Part shown: piece after piece, positions 7,729 through 14,645 of the stretch
How positions within the stretch are numbered: the stretch's first letter is position 1
How the letters are laid out: the number at the start of each line of letters is the position of its first letter
Source: CBCXVS01 sp965178525
GTDB taxonomy: Bacteria; Tectomicrobia; Entotheonellia; Entotheonellales; Entotheonellaceae
DNA length: 14,695 nucleotides
Direction: 5' to 3'
Assembly: GCA_965178525.1 (NCBI GenBank)
Contig: CBCXVS010000203.1
Coordinates: 1-14,695 of the forward strand
Program-made: the position numbers and the translations under genes
Notes under the pieces: generated by a model
Databases searched by the model: none
Told to the model about the DNA's origin: nothing
Seen by the model: the letters and a program-made list of their open reading frames with translations, nothing else

Positions 7729-9639
7729 TCACAGCTCGATCTGGATGCCGATCTCAACGACGCGGTCCCGAGGCACGCCGAAAAAGGCCGTCGCCCCCAG
7801 GGCGTTACGCGACACGCGGGCAAAGAGACGCTCGCGCCAAATCGCCATCCCCGGGCGCTTGGTGGCAAACAGCAGCTCTCGGCCGAGAAAGAAGGTGGTC
7901 TCAGCTAGGTCGAATCCCTTCGTCTCGATCTCGATCATGTCGAGTAATTCGGGGACACTCGGGTTTTCGGTAAAACCATAGTTCGCGGTGATGCGGTAGA
8001 AATGTTCCCCCAGCGGCTCGACGTACACGCGGTCTTCCTTCTCGACGTAGGGAATCTCCTTGGTGATGATCGTCAAGAAGGCCACGCGCTCGTGCAGCAC
8101 TTTGTTGTGCGTCAGGTTGTGGAGTAGGGCCGGTGGGGTTCCAAGCGGATTCGAAAACATGTAGACCGCCATACCCGGGACCCGCGCCGGTGGCGTCGCC
8201 CGAATTTGTCTCAAGAAATTCTCTATTGAGATGACTTGGCTGCGAAGCCGGTCGGCAAGGAGCTGCCGGCCCTGCTTCCATGTGGTCATCAGCGTGAACA
8301 TCAGCCCGGCGATGACCAGAGGGAACCAGCCACCCTGCGAAATCTTCGGGAGATTCGCGCCCCAGAATCCGAGGTCGACGACGAGCAGCGCGCCGCACAG
8401 CAACCCCGTCACCGGTAGACTCCATTTCCAGAGCGTTCGGGCCACCACGGCAAACAACAAAGTCGTGAACACCATATCGGTCCTCACGGCAACGCCATAG
8501 GCAGCGGCCAAATTGCTCGACGTGCGAAAACCGACCACCAGGCCGATACACGCCAGCATCAGCCCCCAATTCACCGCCGGAAGATAGATCTGGCCGATCT
8601 GCGTCGCCGAGGTATGCCGGATCTCAAGCCGTGGCAAATATCCGAGCTGCACGGCCTGACGCGTGAGCGAAAACGCGCCGGATATGACCGCCTGTGAAGC
8701 GATGACCGTCGCCAGTGTGGTCAGAATGACGAGCGGGTAAAGCAACCAGGTTGGCGCCATCAGAAAAAAGGGATGCTCGATCGCCTCGGGAGCACGCAAT
8801 AACAATGCGCCCTGACCAAAATAGTTCAGCAACAATGCCGGCAGGACCGCCGCAAACCAGGTCAGGCGAATCGGACGCCGGCCAAAATGGCCCATATCGG
8901 CGTAGAGCGCTTCTCCCCCGGTCACGACGAGAAAGACCGAGCCCAGCACGAGAAACCCGCGCCATTGGTTCTGCACGAAAAAATGGATGGCATAGAACGG
9001 GTTCAGGGCGGCAAAAACACGGGGATGCCGCACAAGTTCGAGGCAACCCAAGAGCGCCAGCGTGGCAAACCACACGAGCGTCACCGGCCCAAACATCGCG
9101 CCGACGCCAGCCGTGCCCTTATGCTGCACGGCAAAGAGCGCCAGGAGGATGACGATGGTAATCGGAATCACATAGGGTGCAAAGAACGGCGTGGCGACTT
9201 CGAGCCCCTCAACGGCGCTGAGCACGGAGATGGCTGGCGTAATCATGCTATCGCCGTATAAGAGCGCGGCGCCGAACAGCCCAACCAGCGCCAGCAACCA
9301 GCGCGCGCCGCGCGCCTCCTGCCGGAACGGCGGCACGACCAGAGCGGTGAGTGCAATAATCCCCCCCTCGCCACGGTTGTCGGCTCGCATGACGAGCGCC
9401 AGGTATTTGATCGAGATGACGAGAACCAGGGACCAAAAGATGAGCGATAGCACCCCCAAGATGTTTGCCGGCGTCAGCGGGATGCCGTATGTGTGGTGGA
9501 ACGACTCACGGAGGGCGTAGATCGGGCTAGTGCCGATGTCACCATAGACGACGCCCAGCGCCCCCAAAGAGAGCGCCAGCACCTCCGGCCCTTTGGACCT
9601 GTCTGCATGGGTTGCCGCCGGTGGTGCGTGGTCGGGCAT
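7729..9639 (-). CDS. kup: Kup-type potassium uptake transporter
   Basis: This is a 636-residue inner-membrane K+/H+ symporter of the KUP/HAK/KT family. The diagnostic motif GVVYGDIGTSP lies at residues 29-39, followed by the RADNRGEGG segment and GDSMITPAISVLSAVEG. About twelve hydrophobic segments fill residues 20-450, and a hydrophilic cytosolic tail of about 150 residues follows, ending in the family's usual DRVVEIGIQIEL-type strand. The length matches the family (about 620-640). The ATG at 9639 is preceded by a weak GAGTGATG. A candidate promoter lies at 9696-9723. The gene sits downstream of the dioxygenase beta subunit in the same direction with a 209-nt gap, so it is probably transcribed separately. 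No sensor or riboswitch-like leader is visible. Confidence 0.96.
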   Translation of the reverse strand: MPDHAPPAATHADRSKGPEVLALSLGALGVVYGDIGTSPIYALRESFHHTYGIPLTPANILGVLSLIFWSLVLVISIKYLALVMRADNRGEGGIIALTALVVPPFRQEARGARWLLALVGLFGAALLYGDSMITPAISVLSAVEGLEVATPFFAPYVIPITIVILLALFAVQHKGTAGVGAMFGPVTLVWFATLALLGCLELVRHPRVFAALNPFYAIHFFVQNQWRGFLVLGSVFLVVTGGEALYADMGHFGRRPIRLTWFAAVLPALLLNYFGQGALLLRAPEAIEHPFFLMAPTWLLYPLVILTTLATVIASQAVISGAFSLTRQAVQLGYLPRLEIRHTSATQIGQIYLPAVNWGLMLACIGLVVGFRTSSNLAAAYGVAVRTDMVFTTLLFAVVARTLWKWSLPVTGLLCGALLVVDLGFWGANLPKISQGGWFPLVIAGLMFTLMTTWKQGRQLLADRLRSQVISIENFLRQIRATPPARVPGMAVYMFSNPLGTPPALLHNLTHNKVLHERVAFLTIITKEIPYVEKEDRVYVEPLGEHFYRITANYGFTENPSVPELLDMIEIETKGFDLAETTFFLGRELLFATKRPGMAIWRERLFARVSRNALGATAFFGVPRDRVVEIGIQIEL

Positions 9640-9695
9640 GATTCATCACTCATGGGTCAATTTGAGCTTGGCAGGACAAGAGCGAAACATCGCTT

Positions 9696-9723
9696 GCAAT
9701 ACCTTGGCGTCTATATCTGTCAA
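9696..9723 (-). promoter_or_regulatory. Candidate promoter for kup
   Basis: A perfect TTGACA (-35, 9723-9718) is followed after 16 nt by TATTGC (-10, 9701-9696, only 3/6). A start near 9689 would leave a 50-nt leader to the kup ATG. The -10 is weak, so the call rests mainly on the -35 and its position. Confidence 0.36.
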
Positions 9724-9848
9724 GCTAAAATGTATTATGGCACAACGAGCCACCGCCGTCGAGCCACCCCATCTCAACCCACGATCGTTTGGCGCTCCAT
9801 GTCGTGCAGACCCGCCGCATTCTCCTCTCCTTCTTCCCCCTTCGCAGA

Positions 9849-10373
9849 TTAGAAAAGGATGCTCAGGTTCTGCGCGTTCAACACCAGCCCATCGAAAATG
9901 ATTCGACGGCGGGCAATCCGCCATTGCCCATCCACACAGCGCAACAGGTCCTCTCGCCGGCCAACAAAGAAGTCTTCCTCGCCTTCAAGCCCCTCCAGGC
10001 GACTGCGATAGGTGAGGAAATTGGCGTAGACCTGCACCTCATCTGCCTTGTCCGTCTCGATGACCTCAATGTTGCTGAGAAAATGCCGGGTGCGGGAAGG
10101 CGGCTCTTCAGCCCAGGCCATACCGGAGTAAAAGCGCTCGACTCGAAGGGTCAGGCTGGCCTTGGTCTCATCGAAAAAGCCGAGCACGTCGAGTTCTTTC
10201 TCCACCTCCCACTGCTCATCCGGCCCTTCCCGCAGGCGATTGTGGCGCGTTGGCATCCAGTAGTGCACATCATCCGTCAGGAGATCGAGCCAATGACGGA
10301 ATTTCCGGTCGTCCAGCAACCGTGCTTCCTGATACAGAAATTGTTCGACAGCATGGCGCAATTCGTGACTCAT
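9849..10373 (-). CDS. Aromatic-ring-hydroxylating dioxygenase, beta (small) subunit
   Basis: This 174-residue protein has the cystatin-like (NTF2-type) fold of Rieske dioxygenase beta subunits. Recognisable family segments are FLYQEARLLDDRKFRHWLDLL, given here only as its start and core (EARLLDD, HWLDLL), then DVHYWMP, the F-x-x-TRHFLSNIEV region, and the C-terminal RRRIIFDG strand. The beta subunit has no cofactor and helps assemble the alpha3beta3 hexamer. Its ATG overlaps the alpha stop in an ATGA, so its translation is coupled to alpha. That matters because alpha carries an early stop. It resembles the benzene/biphenyl/phenylpropionate dioxygenase group, but the substrate cannot be told from beta. 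The gene itself is intact. Confidence 0.9.
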   Translation of the reverse strand: MSHELRHAVEQFLYQEARLLDDRKFRHWLDLLTDDVHYWMPTRHNRLREGPDEQWEVEKELDVLGFFDETKASLTLRVERFYSGMAWAEEPPSRTRHFLSNIEVIETDKADEVQVYANFLTYRSRLEGLEGEEDFFVGRREDLLRCVDGQWRIARRRIIFDGLVLNAQNLSILF

Positions 10374-11635
10374 TGGCGGCTACCCTTCATCTCCCGCGCC
10401 CAACGGCTGTAGAAACTGCGGTGGGTCAATTCGGCATTGGCGTTGCCCACCTCGCCCGGCAAGTCAGCGTGACCGCGCTCGTGCCCCAATCCCATCTGGT
10501 AGTTAAACTCTAACGTCCGCGCCAGACTGCTGCGGCTAGAGGCACTGACCTGACTCCAATTCTCGCCATCATCCTGCTCCAACAAACCGCTGGGGCCAAA
10601 GCGATGCACATAATCTCGACGCATGATCTCTTTGATGTCCGGGGGCGCTTCTTTGTCCACCAAGCAGTAGGACCACACCTCCATCTTTTCCGGCCCGCGC
10701 GGATGGAATTGGCGGATGGTATGGGAGCCTGGAATCCACCCGAAGTTGGGGAACACAATGCCCGCGATAAAGAGGAGTCGCGAGCGCACGGGCCCCAAGC
10801 GTTCGATCGCTTCCGGCAGGGTGTGGAGATAATAGTCACGCACCTGCGGACTGGCGCCCCGCAAGGCGTCTTGCGGTGTGTCGGCGAGTAAGGCCACCAA
10901 GACGTGACCGGAATGCGGGGAGATTTGCATGCGCTGGTCGTGATCCTGGAACTGGTGCGGCTGCTGCATAATTTTAGGGATCGAGCCATGGGCCGAATAC
11001 ACATGGTACCAGTCGCCGGAGTTGTTGTCGGCAGCGACTTTTCAGTTGGCCGTCATGATCCATTTGTGCACGCCACACACCAGCTCCGTGCCACCCGCGC
11101 GGCGGTCGAGGATCACATCGAGATACCAGGCCATTTCCCCGAGTTCGTCGCGCAGCGCCGCCGCCGCCGGATCAAAGGTTCCAAAGATCAGTCCCTTATA
11201 GGTATCCACGTGCGCTACCGGCAGCAGGCCCCAGGCGCTCTTATCCAGCTCGCCGTAGTAGCCCTCTTCGAACTTCGGCACGCCAATGAGCGCCCCGGTG
11301 GTGTTATACGTCCAGGCATGATACGGGCAGGTGAAGGCTGCGGTATTCCCTCTGTCGGCCCGACAGACCCGCATGCCACGGTGGCGGCAGGTATTGAGGA
11401 AAGCCCGGAGTTGTCCGTGCGTATCCCGCACCACGATAACGGATTCCTCGCCCATATACGTCGTGAAGAAATCCCGTGGCTCCGGCAGTTGGCTTTCATG
11501 GCCGAGGAAGAGCCAGCAGCGCTGGAAGATGCGCTCCTGTTCTTGGTCATACACGTCTCGATCCAGAAAGGCTCGCCGGCTCACCCATGCCGCCTGCTCA
11601 TCGATGAGGTCTTGCACCGCAACGTCCCCTGCCAT
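10370..11635 (-). pseudogene. Aromatic-ring-hydroxylating dioxygenase alpha subunit, interrupted by one in-frame TGA
   Basis: Read through, it is 421 codons, a normal length for a Rieske oxygenase large subunit. The Rieske [2Fe-2S] ligands C83-R-H85 and C103-P-Y-H106 are present. Codon 198 (11042-11044) is TGA in the context A-N-stop-K, exactly where the family has an invariant Trp (NWK), so a single TGG-to-TGA change explains it. The frame then continues unbroken with the mononuclear iron site D208-xx-H211 and H216 and the carboxylate region EQDDGEN (D355/D356). The start ATG has a strong GGAGG 9 nt upstream. The truncated product would hold only the Rieske half, and the catalytic half has no good start. 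TGA serves as the normal stop for several neighbours, so general recoding is unlikely. The alternatives are a recent mutation, a sequencing error, or readthrough. No ferredoxin or reductase is adjacent. Confidence 0.9.
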
Positions 11636-11695
11636 CGTGGCCCCTCCACCCTAATATTGTCGGATCTGCTCGCCAACGCTGCCGGCTTGACTGCG

Positions 11696-11711
11696 TGAGC
11701 CGGCGGGCTCA
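11696..11711. promoter_or_regulatory. Palindromic candidate operator at the dioxygenase start site
   Basis: TGAGCC-N4-GGCTCA is a perfect 6-bp dyad. It touches the -10 at 11711-11716 and spans the predicted transcription start (about 11704) of the minus-strand dioxygenase operon, a place typical for a repressor. The protein that would bind is not encoded in the window. Confidence 0.35.
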
Positions 11712-11739
11712 TTGTACGCTGCGTGGGCCAAGTGCTCAA
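11711..11739 (-). promoter_or_regulatory. Promoter for the dioxygenase alpha-beta operon
   Basis: On the minus strand TTGAGC (11739-11734, 4/6) and TACAAT (11716-11711, 5/6) are 17 nt apart. The predicted start near 11704 gives a leader of about 70 nt to the alpha ATG. It lies in the gap between the DUF3368 toxin stop and the dioxygenase, so the operon is likely independent of the toxin-antitoxin pair. Confidence 0.45.
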
Positions 11740-11778
11740 GGTGGGTTGTGCGTTAAGGTGTGAGGAGGCTGCAGCGTC

Positions 11779-12282
11779 CTAACCATTGCTCTCTATGGGG
11801 CCTCGCCAGCGAGAGTGAGAATGACCTTCACGGGTGTGAGAACTGAGACGAAAACGCAACGCTTGCAATTGATCCAACAGAGGGGCGATGGTCGAGACCA
11901 GACCCACCTGTTTCGCATCGAGCAACAAACCGAGGGTGCCACGAAATCGAATCGCGAGCGTGGCGGCCACCTGCCGTGCTAAGGCATCGTCGAGGATCAC
12001 GATAGCATCTGTCGATTCCAAAGCGAGCGCGAGGACTTCGGTCTCACCCGGTCCGAGATCCGTGACCAGGGGCAGCACGGCGGCACTGACCGGATGGCGC
12101 ACCGTCACCCACTCCAGGGCTGTCGGATTAGGTAGGCTCACCCCCTGAGCGCGACCGACCGCAAGTTCGTGCACGACAGCGGGCGGAACGATGATGCGCT
12201 CAGCTAGGGCCTGGAAAACATGCAGCACGTCAAGCTGATAAAGATACTGGAGCGGAGAGGTGTTGCATATGACCTCAGGCAA
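11779..12282 (-). CDS. DUF3368 PIN-like toxin
   Basis: The 167-residue protein matches the DUF3368 group of PIN-like proteins, which are paired with UPF0175 antitoxins. Visible features are the N-terminal strand VICNTSPLQYL (N7 in place of the usual first PIN Asp), E39 in VVHEL, the DLGPGETEVLALAL helix (E80/E82), and VILDDALAR (D98/D99). PIN-fold toxins are usually ribonucleases; for DUF3368 that activity is inferred. The start codon is TTG at 12282, supported by AGGAG at 12290-12294 with a 7-nt spacer; no in-frame ATG lies before the conserved strand. It overlaps the antitoxin stop by 8 bases, so the two are co-translated. The last ~20 residues are Ser/His/Arg-rich and look like an extension beyond the domain. 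Confidence 0.85.
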   Translation of the reverse strand: MPEVICNTSPLQYLYQLDVLHVFQALAERIIVPPAVVHELAVGRAQGVSLPNPTALEWVTVRHPVSAAVLPLVTDLGPGETEVLALALESTDAIVILDDALARQVAATLAIRFRGTLGLLLDAKQVGLVSTIAPLLDQLQALRFRLSSHTREGHSHSRWRGPIESNG

Positions 12283-12526
12283 GCGGGGTCTCCTGCGCCA
12301 AGTCGTGTGGGCTCAGACGAAACGTGTCCACGCCATAGTCCGCCAGCTTGCTCAAAAACACAACGCGCGGGATGCCCGCCAACTTGGCAGCAGCCCCCGA
12401 AGAAAGCCGCCCCATTTCGTACAGCTTCACCGCCGCTGCGAGGCGTAGCTCGATACCACATTGCTCTGGTGTCACTTTCAGTGCCAGCAGCAACTCATCG
12501 GGAATGGATAGCGTGATCTCACCCAT
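12275..12526 (-). CDS. UPF0175 family antitoxin
   Basis: This encodes 83 residues. It starts with a beta strand and SIPDELL, then a helical region in which EMGRLSSGAAAKLAGIPRV forms a helix-turn-helix of the kind seen in UPF0175 proteins, and ends in the DTFRLSPHDLAQE tail. UPF0175 members act as DNA-binding antitoxins to the DUF3368 toxin encoded directly downstream, and probably repress their own operon. The ATG at 12526 was chosen because the conserved strand begins at once; the frame stays open to 12724, but that part has no resemblance to the family. AGG lies about 10 nt upstream. Antitoxin-first order with an 8-base overlap is standard for this pair. Confidence 0.85.
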   Translation of the reverse strand: MGEITLSIPDELLLALKVTPEQCGIELRLAAAVKLYEMGRLSSGAAAKLAGIPRVVFLSKLADYGVDTFRLSPHDLAQETPLA

Positions 12527-12715
12527 AGATCGATACCTAGTGTTTGGTCGCCATGAGAACACTCCAAAACGAAAGGTGAAATGAATGCAGAGGAGAAGCA
12601 TAGCATAGCGATTATCGAGGGGCCAAGCTCTCGTTGCGTCTAAAGCTTGACCCTGAGCCACAGGCGGAAGATCTACGCCAAGCCTGATGGACGCCCGAGG
12701 ACTCCAGTGCGTACC

Positions 12716-12731
12716 ATAGCACAACTGCTAT
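12716..12731. promoter_or_regulatory. Dyad in the divergent region between two TA loci
   Basis: ATAGCA-CAAC-TGCTAT is a perfect 6-bp dyad in the 270-nt gap between the UPF0175 gene (minus) and the DUF433 remnant (plus), 66-81 nt before the latter's start. Antitoxins often bind such dyads. No clear promoter was found in the rest of this gap. Confidence 0.25.
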
Positions 12732-12796
12732 CTGTTGGGGAAATTCGTCGCTTTACGAAAACAGCATAGATGTAGGCCAAAAATCGGAGGGTTCCT

Positions 12797-12862
12797 GTGC
12801 TGGGGTTTGACCGCATTACCTTTGATCCTCATATGATGGGCGGACGGGCCTGCGCGGGAAGG
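12797..12862 (+). pseudogene. DUF433 antitoxin remnant
   Basis: The first ~19 residues, LGFDRITFDPHMMGGRACA, match the N-terminus typical of DUF433 proteins (FDRITxDPxxMGGxxC then RGTRIPV). Start and ribosome binding site are intact: GTG at 12797 with GGAGG 6 nt upstream (12786-12790). After this the match fades (a weak GRTLVSVL) and no frame continues the domain, so the DNA-binding part is lost. DUF433 antitoxins are normally followed by a DUF5615 PIN-like toxin; none is here. I read it as a decayed third toxin-antitoxin locus. Confidence 0.55.
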
Positions 12863-13088
12863 ACGCTTGTGTCGGTCCTATCGCCCATGCCATGGCTATC
12901 TACTCTTCGACCGCAAGCGGCAAGGCTGCATGCCAATCCCGCTGGATTGGGAGTTGGAGACCTTGCCCCAGTGGGGTCAGATGGAGTGGTGCCCTAGGTT
13001 TGAGACAGCAGCCCCGATGGTGGACCACGGGTCCAAGGCGCGTACGCCGTGCACAGGTAACACTTGAAGAAATACACCAGCAAAGAGT
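12863..13088. other. Non-coding stretch between the DUF433 remnant and the PIN toxin
   Basis: All three plus frames are open for long stretches here, but none gives a protein I recognise and no start has a good ribosome binding site. It probably holds gene debris and the promoter of the PIN toxin; I could not pick a convincing promoter. Confidence 0.4.
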
Positions 13089-13583
13089 ATGCGCAAGAGA
13101 GTGTACATCGAAACGACGATTCCAAGCTTTTACTACGAAACACGCTCGACACCGGACATGGTAGCGCGACGTGAATGGACACGGGACTGGTGGGACAATC
13201 AAAAACATCACTATGATCTATTCACAAGTGCCGCTGTCATGGAGGAATTGCACAAGGGCAATGATCCCTCCCAGGAGCAAGTGCTGACCTTGATCACTCG
13301 CCTCCCTCTCCTGCCTACTGCACAAGCTATTGACACCATTGTCGAGACCTACATTGCCCATTACGTGATGCCCCGCAACTCCCTTGGCGATGCGCTACAT
13401 TTAGCACTGGTGTTCTATCATAGCTGTCATTTTCTTCTGACGTGGAATTGTGCTCATCTTGCGAATGCGAACAAATTTGAGCATATTCGACACATCAATA
13501 CCCTCTTGGGCTTGTGTATGCCCATCATCACAACGCCCGTAGAGCTACTGAATTGGGAGGAAGAACCCGATGATACCAGATAA
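13089..13583 (+). CDS. PIN-domain toxin (VapC-like)
   Basis: This 164-residue PIN-fold protein is a probable ribonuclease toxin. The acidic positions of the fold are visible: E8 in VYIETTIPSFYYE (Glu instead of the commoner Asp, a variant I associate with this clade), E52/E53 in VMEEL, and D101 in LGDALHLAL, then the FLLTWNCAHLANA strand-helix near the C-terminus. The ATG has only a weak AAAGAG upstream. It overlaps the next gene by 14 bases in another frame, so the two are co-translated. The upstream gene is only a DUF433 remnant of a different family, so the partner is probably the small downstream protein. Lower GC and a different strand set it apart from the UPF0175-DUF3368 pair. Confidence 0.85.
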   Translation: MRKRVYIETTIPSFYYETRSTPDMVARREWTRDWWDNQKHHYDLFTSAAVMEELHKGNDPSQEQVLTLITRLPLLPTAQAIDTIVETYIAHYVMPRNSLGDALHLALVFYHSCHFLLTWNCAHLANANKFEHIRHINTLLGLCMPIITTPVELLNWEEEPDDTR

Positions 13584-13761
13584 AGCTATTGAGGAAATCA
13601 GAGCGGTACGACAACAAATATCCGAACAATACGGGTATGATATCACAGCATTTTTGGACCATTATAGGGAGCTAGAAAAGCAATACAAAGACAGACTAGT
13701 AGCTACAAGAGATACAGAGCCGCTGCTCCCTTCAGGTCGAGCGGCAACAAAAAGAACTTAG
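13570..13761 (+). CDS. Small probable antitoxin paired with the PIN toxin
   Basis: This 63-residue protein begins inside the toxin gene (14-base overlap), with GGAGG 9 nt before the ATG, a much better site than the toxin's own. It is mostly helical and charged, with IEEIRAVRQQISEQYGYDI then FLDHYRELEKQYKDRLV. Small proteins of this pattern follow this PIN type in many genomes, and a long amphipathic helix that wraps the toxin is a plausible neutralising mode. The role is inferred from position and pattern. No DNA-binding motif is evident, which leaves self-regulation open. The last ~15 residues look variable. Confidence 0.7.
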   Translation: MIPDKAIEEIRAVRQQISEQYGYDITAFLDHYRELEKQYKDRLVATRDTEPLLPSGRAATKRT

Positions 13762-13764
13762 GGA

Positions 13765-13806
13765 TCAGCTCTTTAGTTTCTAATTGAGTAGAAACTAAAG
13801 AGCTGA
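13765..13806. repeat. Perfect 17-bp inverted repeat between convergent genes
   Basis: Arms 13765-13781 and 13790-13806 (TCAGCTCTTTAGTTTCT and its exact complement) flank an 8-nt loop, AATTGAGT. The repeat starts 3 nt after the small antitoxin stop and ends 30 nt before the SLATT-like stop on the other strand. It would form a stable hairpin in either transcript and probably acts as a bidirectional terminator, although there is no long T-run after the stem. It also marks the change to AT-rich DNA. Confidence 0.75.
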
Positions 13807-13836
13807 CTCTTAGCCGCTGACCCTTATGACTCGCTC

Positions 13837-14391
13837 TTATCGGATGTTATTGATGGGGGAGAGCAGAGGGCAGCTCAAGAGAGGGGAAAGAGTAGGACAG
13901 AGAAATAAAGGATCAGCAATTGTAAAGTGGTAATCTATATCAAGGATATTATTATCTTCAATTAGCCTCTCAATTTCGTAGATATGACTTTTTCCCCAAA
14001 GTTCAAGATGTTTCTTCCAATCGTTATCGTCAGGACTTCGTAATAATTCGATTTCATATCTATCTCTCAGCCGCCGGACTGATCGTGTTGATGTTTCATA
14101 ATTTTTATATCTTGTCTCAAAATCTAACACAGAATACAGAGCCGATGCTACACTCACAGTTGCAGCTACACCTAAGACGACATAGAATGTAACCTGATTC
14201 AGTAATGATGGACCGCCCAAAGGTGCCCAAAGTTGCAGGACCGTAACGACAAGCACACCTCCTACACTAATAATTCCACGAAGTAAATTTGCGACCCACC
14301 GGGAACGGCGGGCCGTGTTCGTACAATATGCTATAGCGGGTGCAAGATCAATCTTGCCTTCTTGTGTCTCACGAACAGGTAAATGCGCCAT
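13837..14391 (-). CDS. SLATT / DUF4231-like two-TM membrane protein
   Basis: The 184-residue protein (from ATG 14391) has two transmembrane helices at about 38-56 (LLRGIISVGGVLVVTVL) and 67-89 (VTFYVVLGVAATVSVASAL), followed by a basic helix (DFETRYKNYETSTRSVRRL) and an acidic C-terminal half. This matches the layout of SLATT proteins, proposed by comparative genomics to be pore-forming effectors in nucleotide-signalled conflict systems; DUF4231 is a related group. A GTG at 14424 would add 11 residues and overlap the upstream open frame. GAGG sits only 2 nt before 14391, while AAGG is 10 nt before it. The tail (PTLSPLLSCPLLSP) looks repetitive and may be a frame-shifted end. GC is clearly lower than in the left part. 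No nucleotide cyclase or sensor gene is in the window. Confidence 0.6.
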   Translation of the reverse strand: MAHLPVRETQEGKIDLAPAIAYCTNTARRSRWVANLLRGIISVGGVLVVTVLQLWAPLGGPSLLNQVTFYVVLGVAATVSVASALYSVLDFETRYKNYETSTRSVRRLRDRYEIELLRSPDDNDWKKHLELWGKSHIYEIERLIEDNNILDIDYHFTIADPLFLCPTLSPLLSCPLLSPINNIR

Positions 14392-14414
14392 AGCCTCTAT
14401 ACCTTCGCGACTCC

Positions 14415-14645
14415 CTACCGGCACCTACCCCACTCAAAATCACACGTTGTACCAGATTGGTCCTGACATTCAGGATATTCGTCGCAATCGCCCGGCACAC
14501 CGAGAGAACCTATAGCAGTGCTGAACGTCGAAGTAATCTCCCTGATAAACTGATAAATAGGTTCATCAACTATCGGAAGATTTTTCTCAATCCTTCCCCT
14601 AAGCTTTAGTCTATCGAGGATAATAGAGTTGTTCCTCAATAGCAT
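14415..14645 (-). CDS. Uncertain small ORF upstream of the SLATT-like gene
   Basis: This is a 76-residue frame on the same strand as the SLATT-like gene, ending 24 nt before its ATG (or overlapping its alternative GTG). It contains a helical middle (EPIYQFIREITSTFSTAIG) and a Cys-rich tail (C-D-E-Y-P-E-C, then two more Cys). I do not recognise it. In-frame stops occur just upstream near 14690, so it is not the tail of a longer gene in this frame. It could be a small partner gene, a decayed one, or chance. Confidence 0.25.
   Translation of the reverse strand: MLLRNNSIILDRLKLRGRIEKNLPIVDEPIYQFIREITSTFSTAIGSLGVPGDCDEYPECQDQSGTTCDFEWGRCR

Noticed and set aside
10370..11002. Independent 210-residue gene for the C-terminal half of the dioxygenase alpha subunit
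   Set aside because: It is in the same frame as the N-terminal half, begins at an internal GTG within the iron-binding motif and lacks a ribosome binding site, so it is the downstream part of one interrupted gene.
12867..13067. 66-residue open frame with FDRKRQGCMPIPLDWELETL-like text
   Set aside because: No family recognised, no ribosome binding site, and it overlaps other equally open frames; likely debris.
863..14380. 14-base identity TCTCACGAACAGGT at about 864 and 14367
   Set aside because: One such match is roughly expected by chance in a window of this size, and the surrounding sequence does not match.
14541..14557. Two tandem copies of CTGATAAA
   Set aside because: Only two short AT-rich copies; not enough for a repeat array or iteron.
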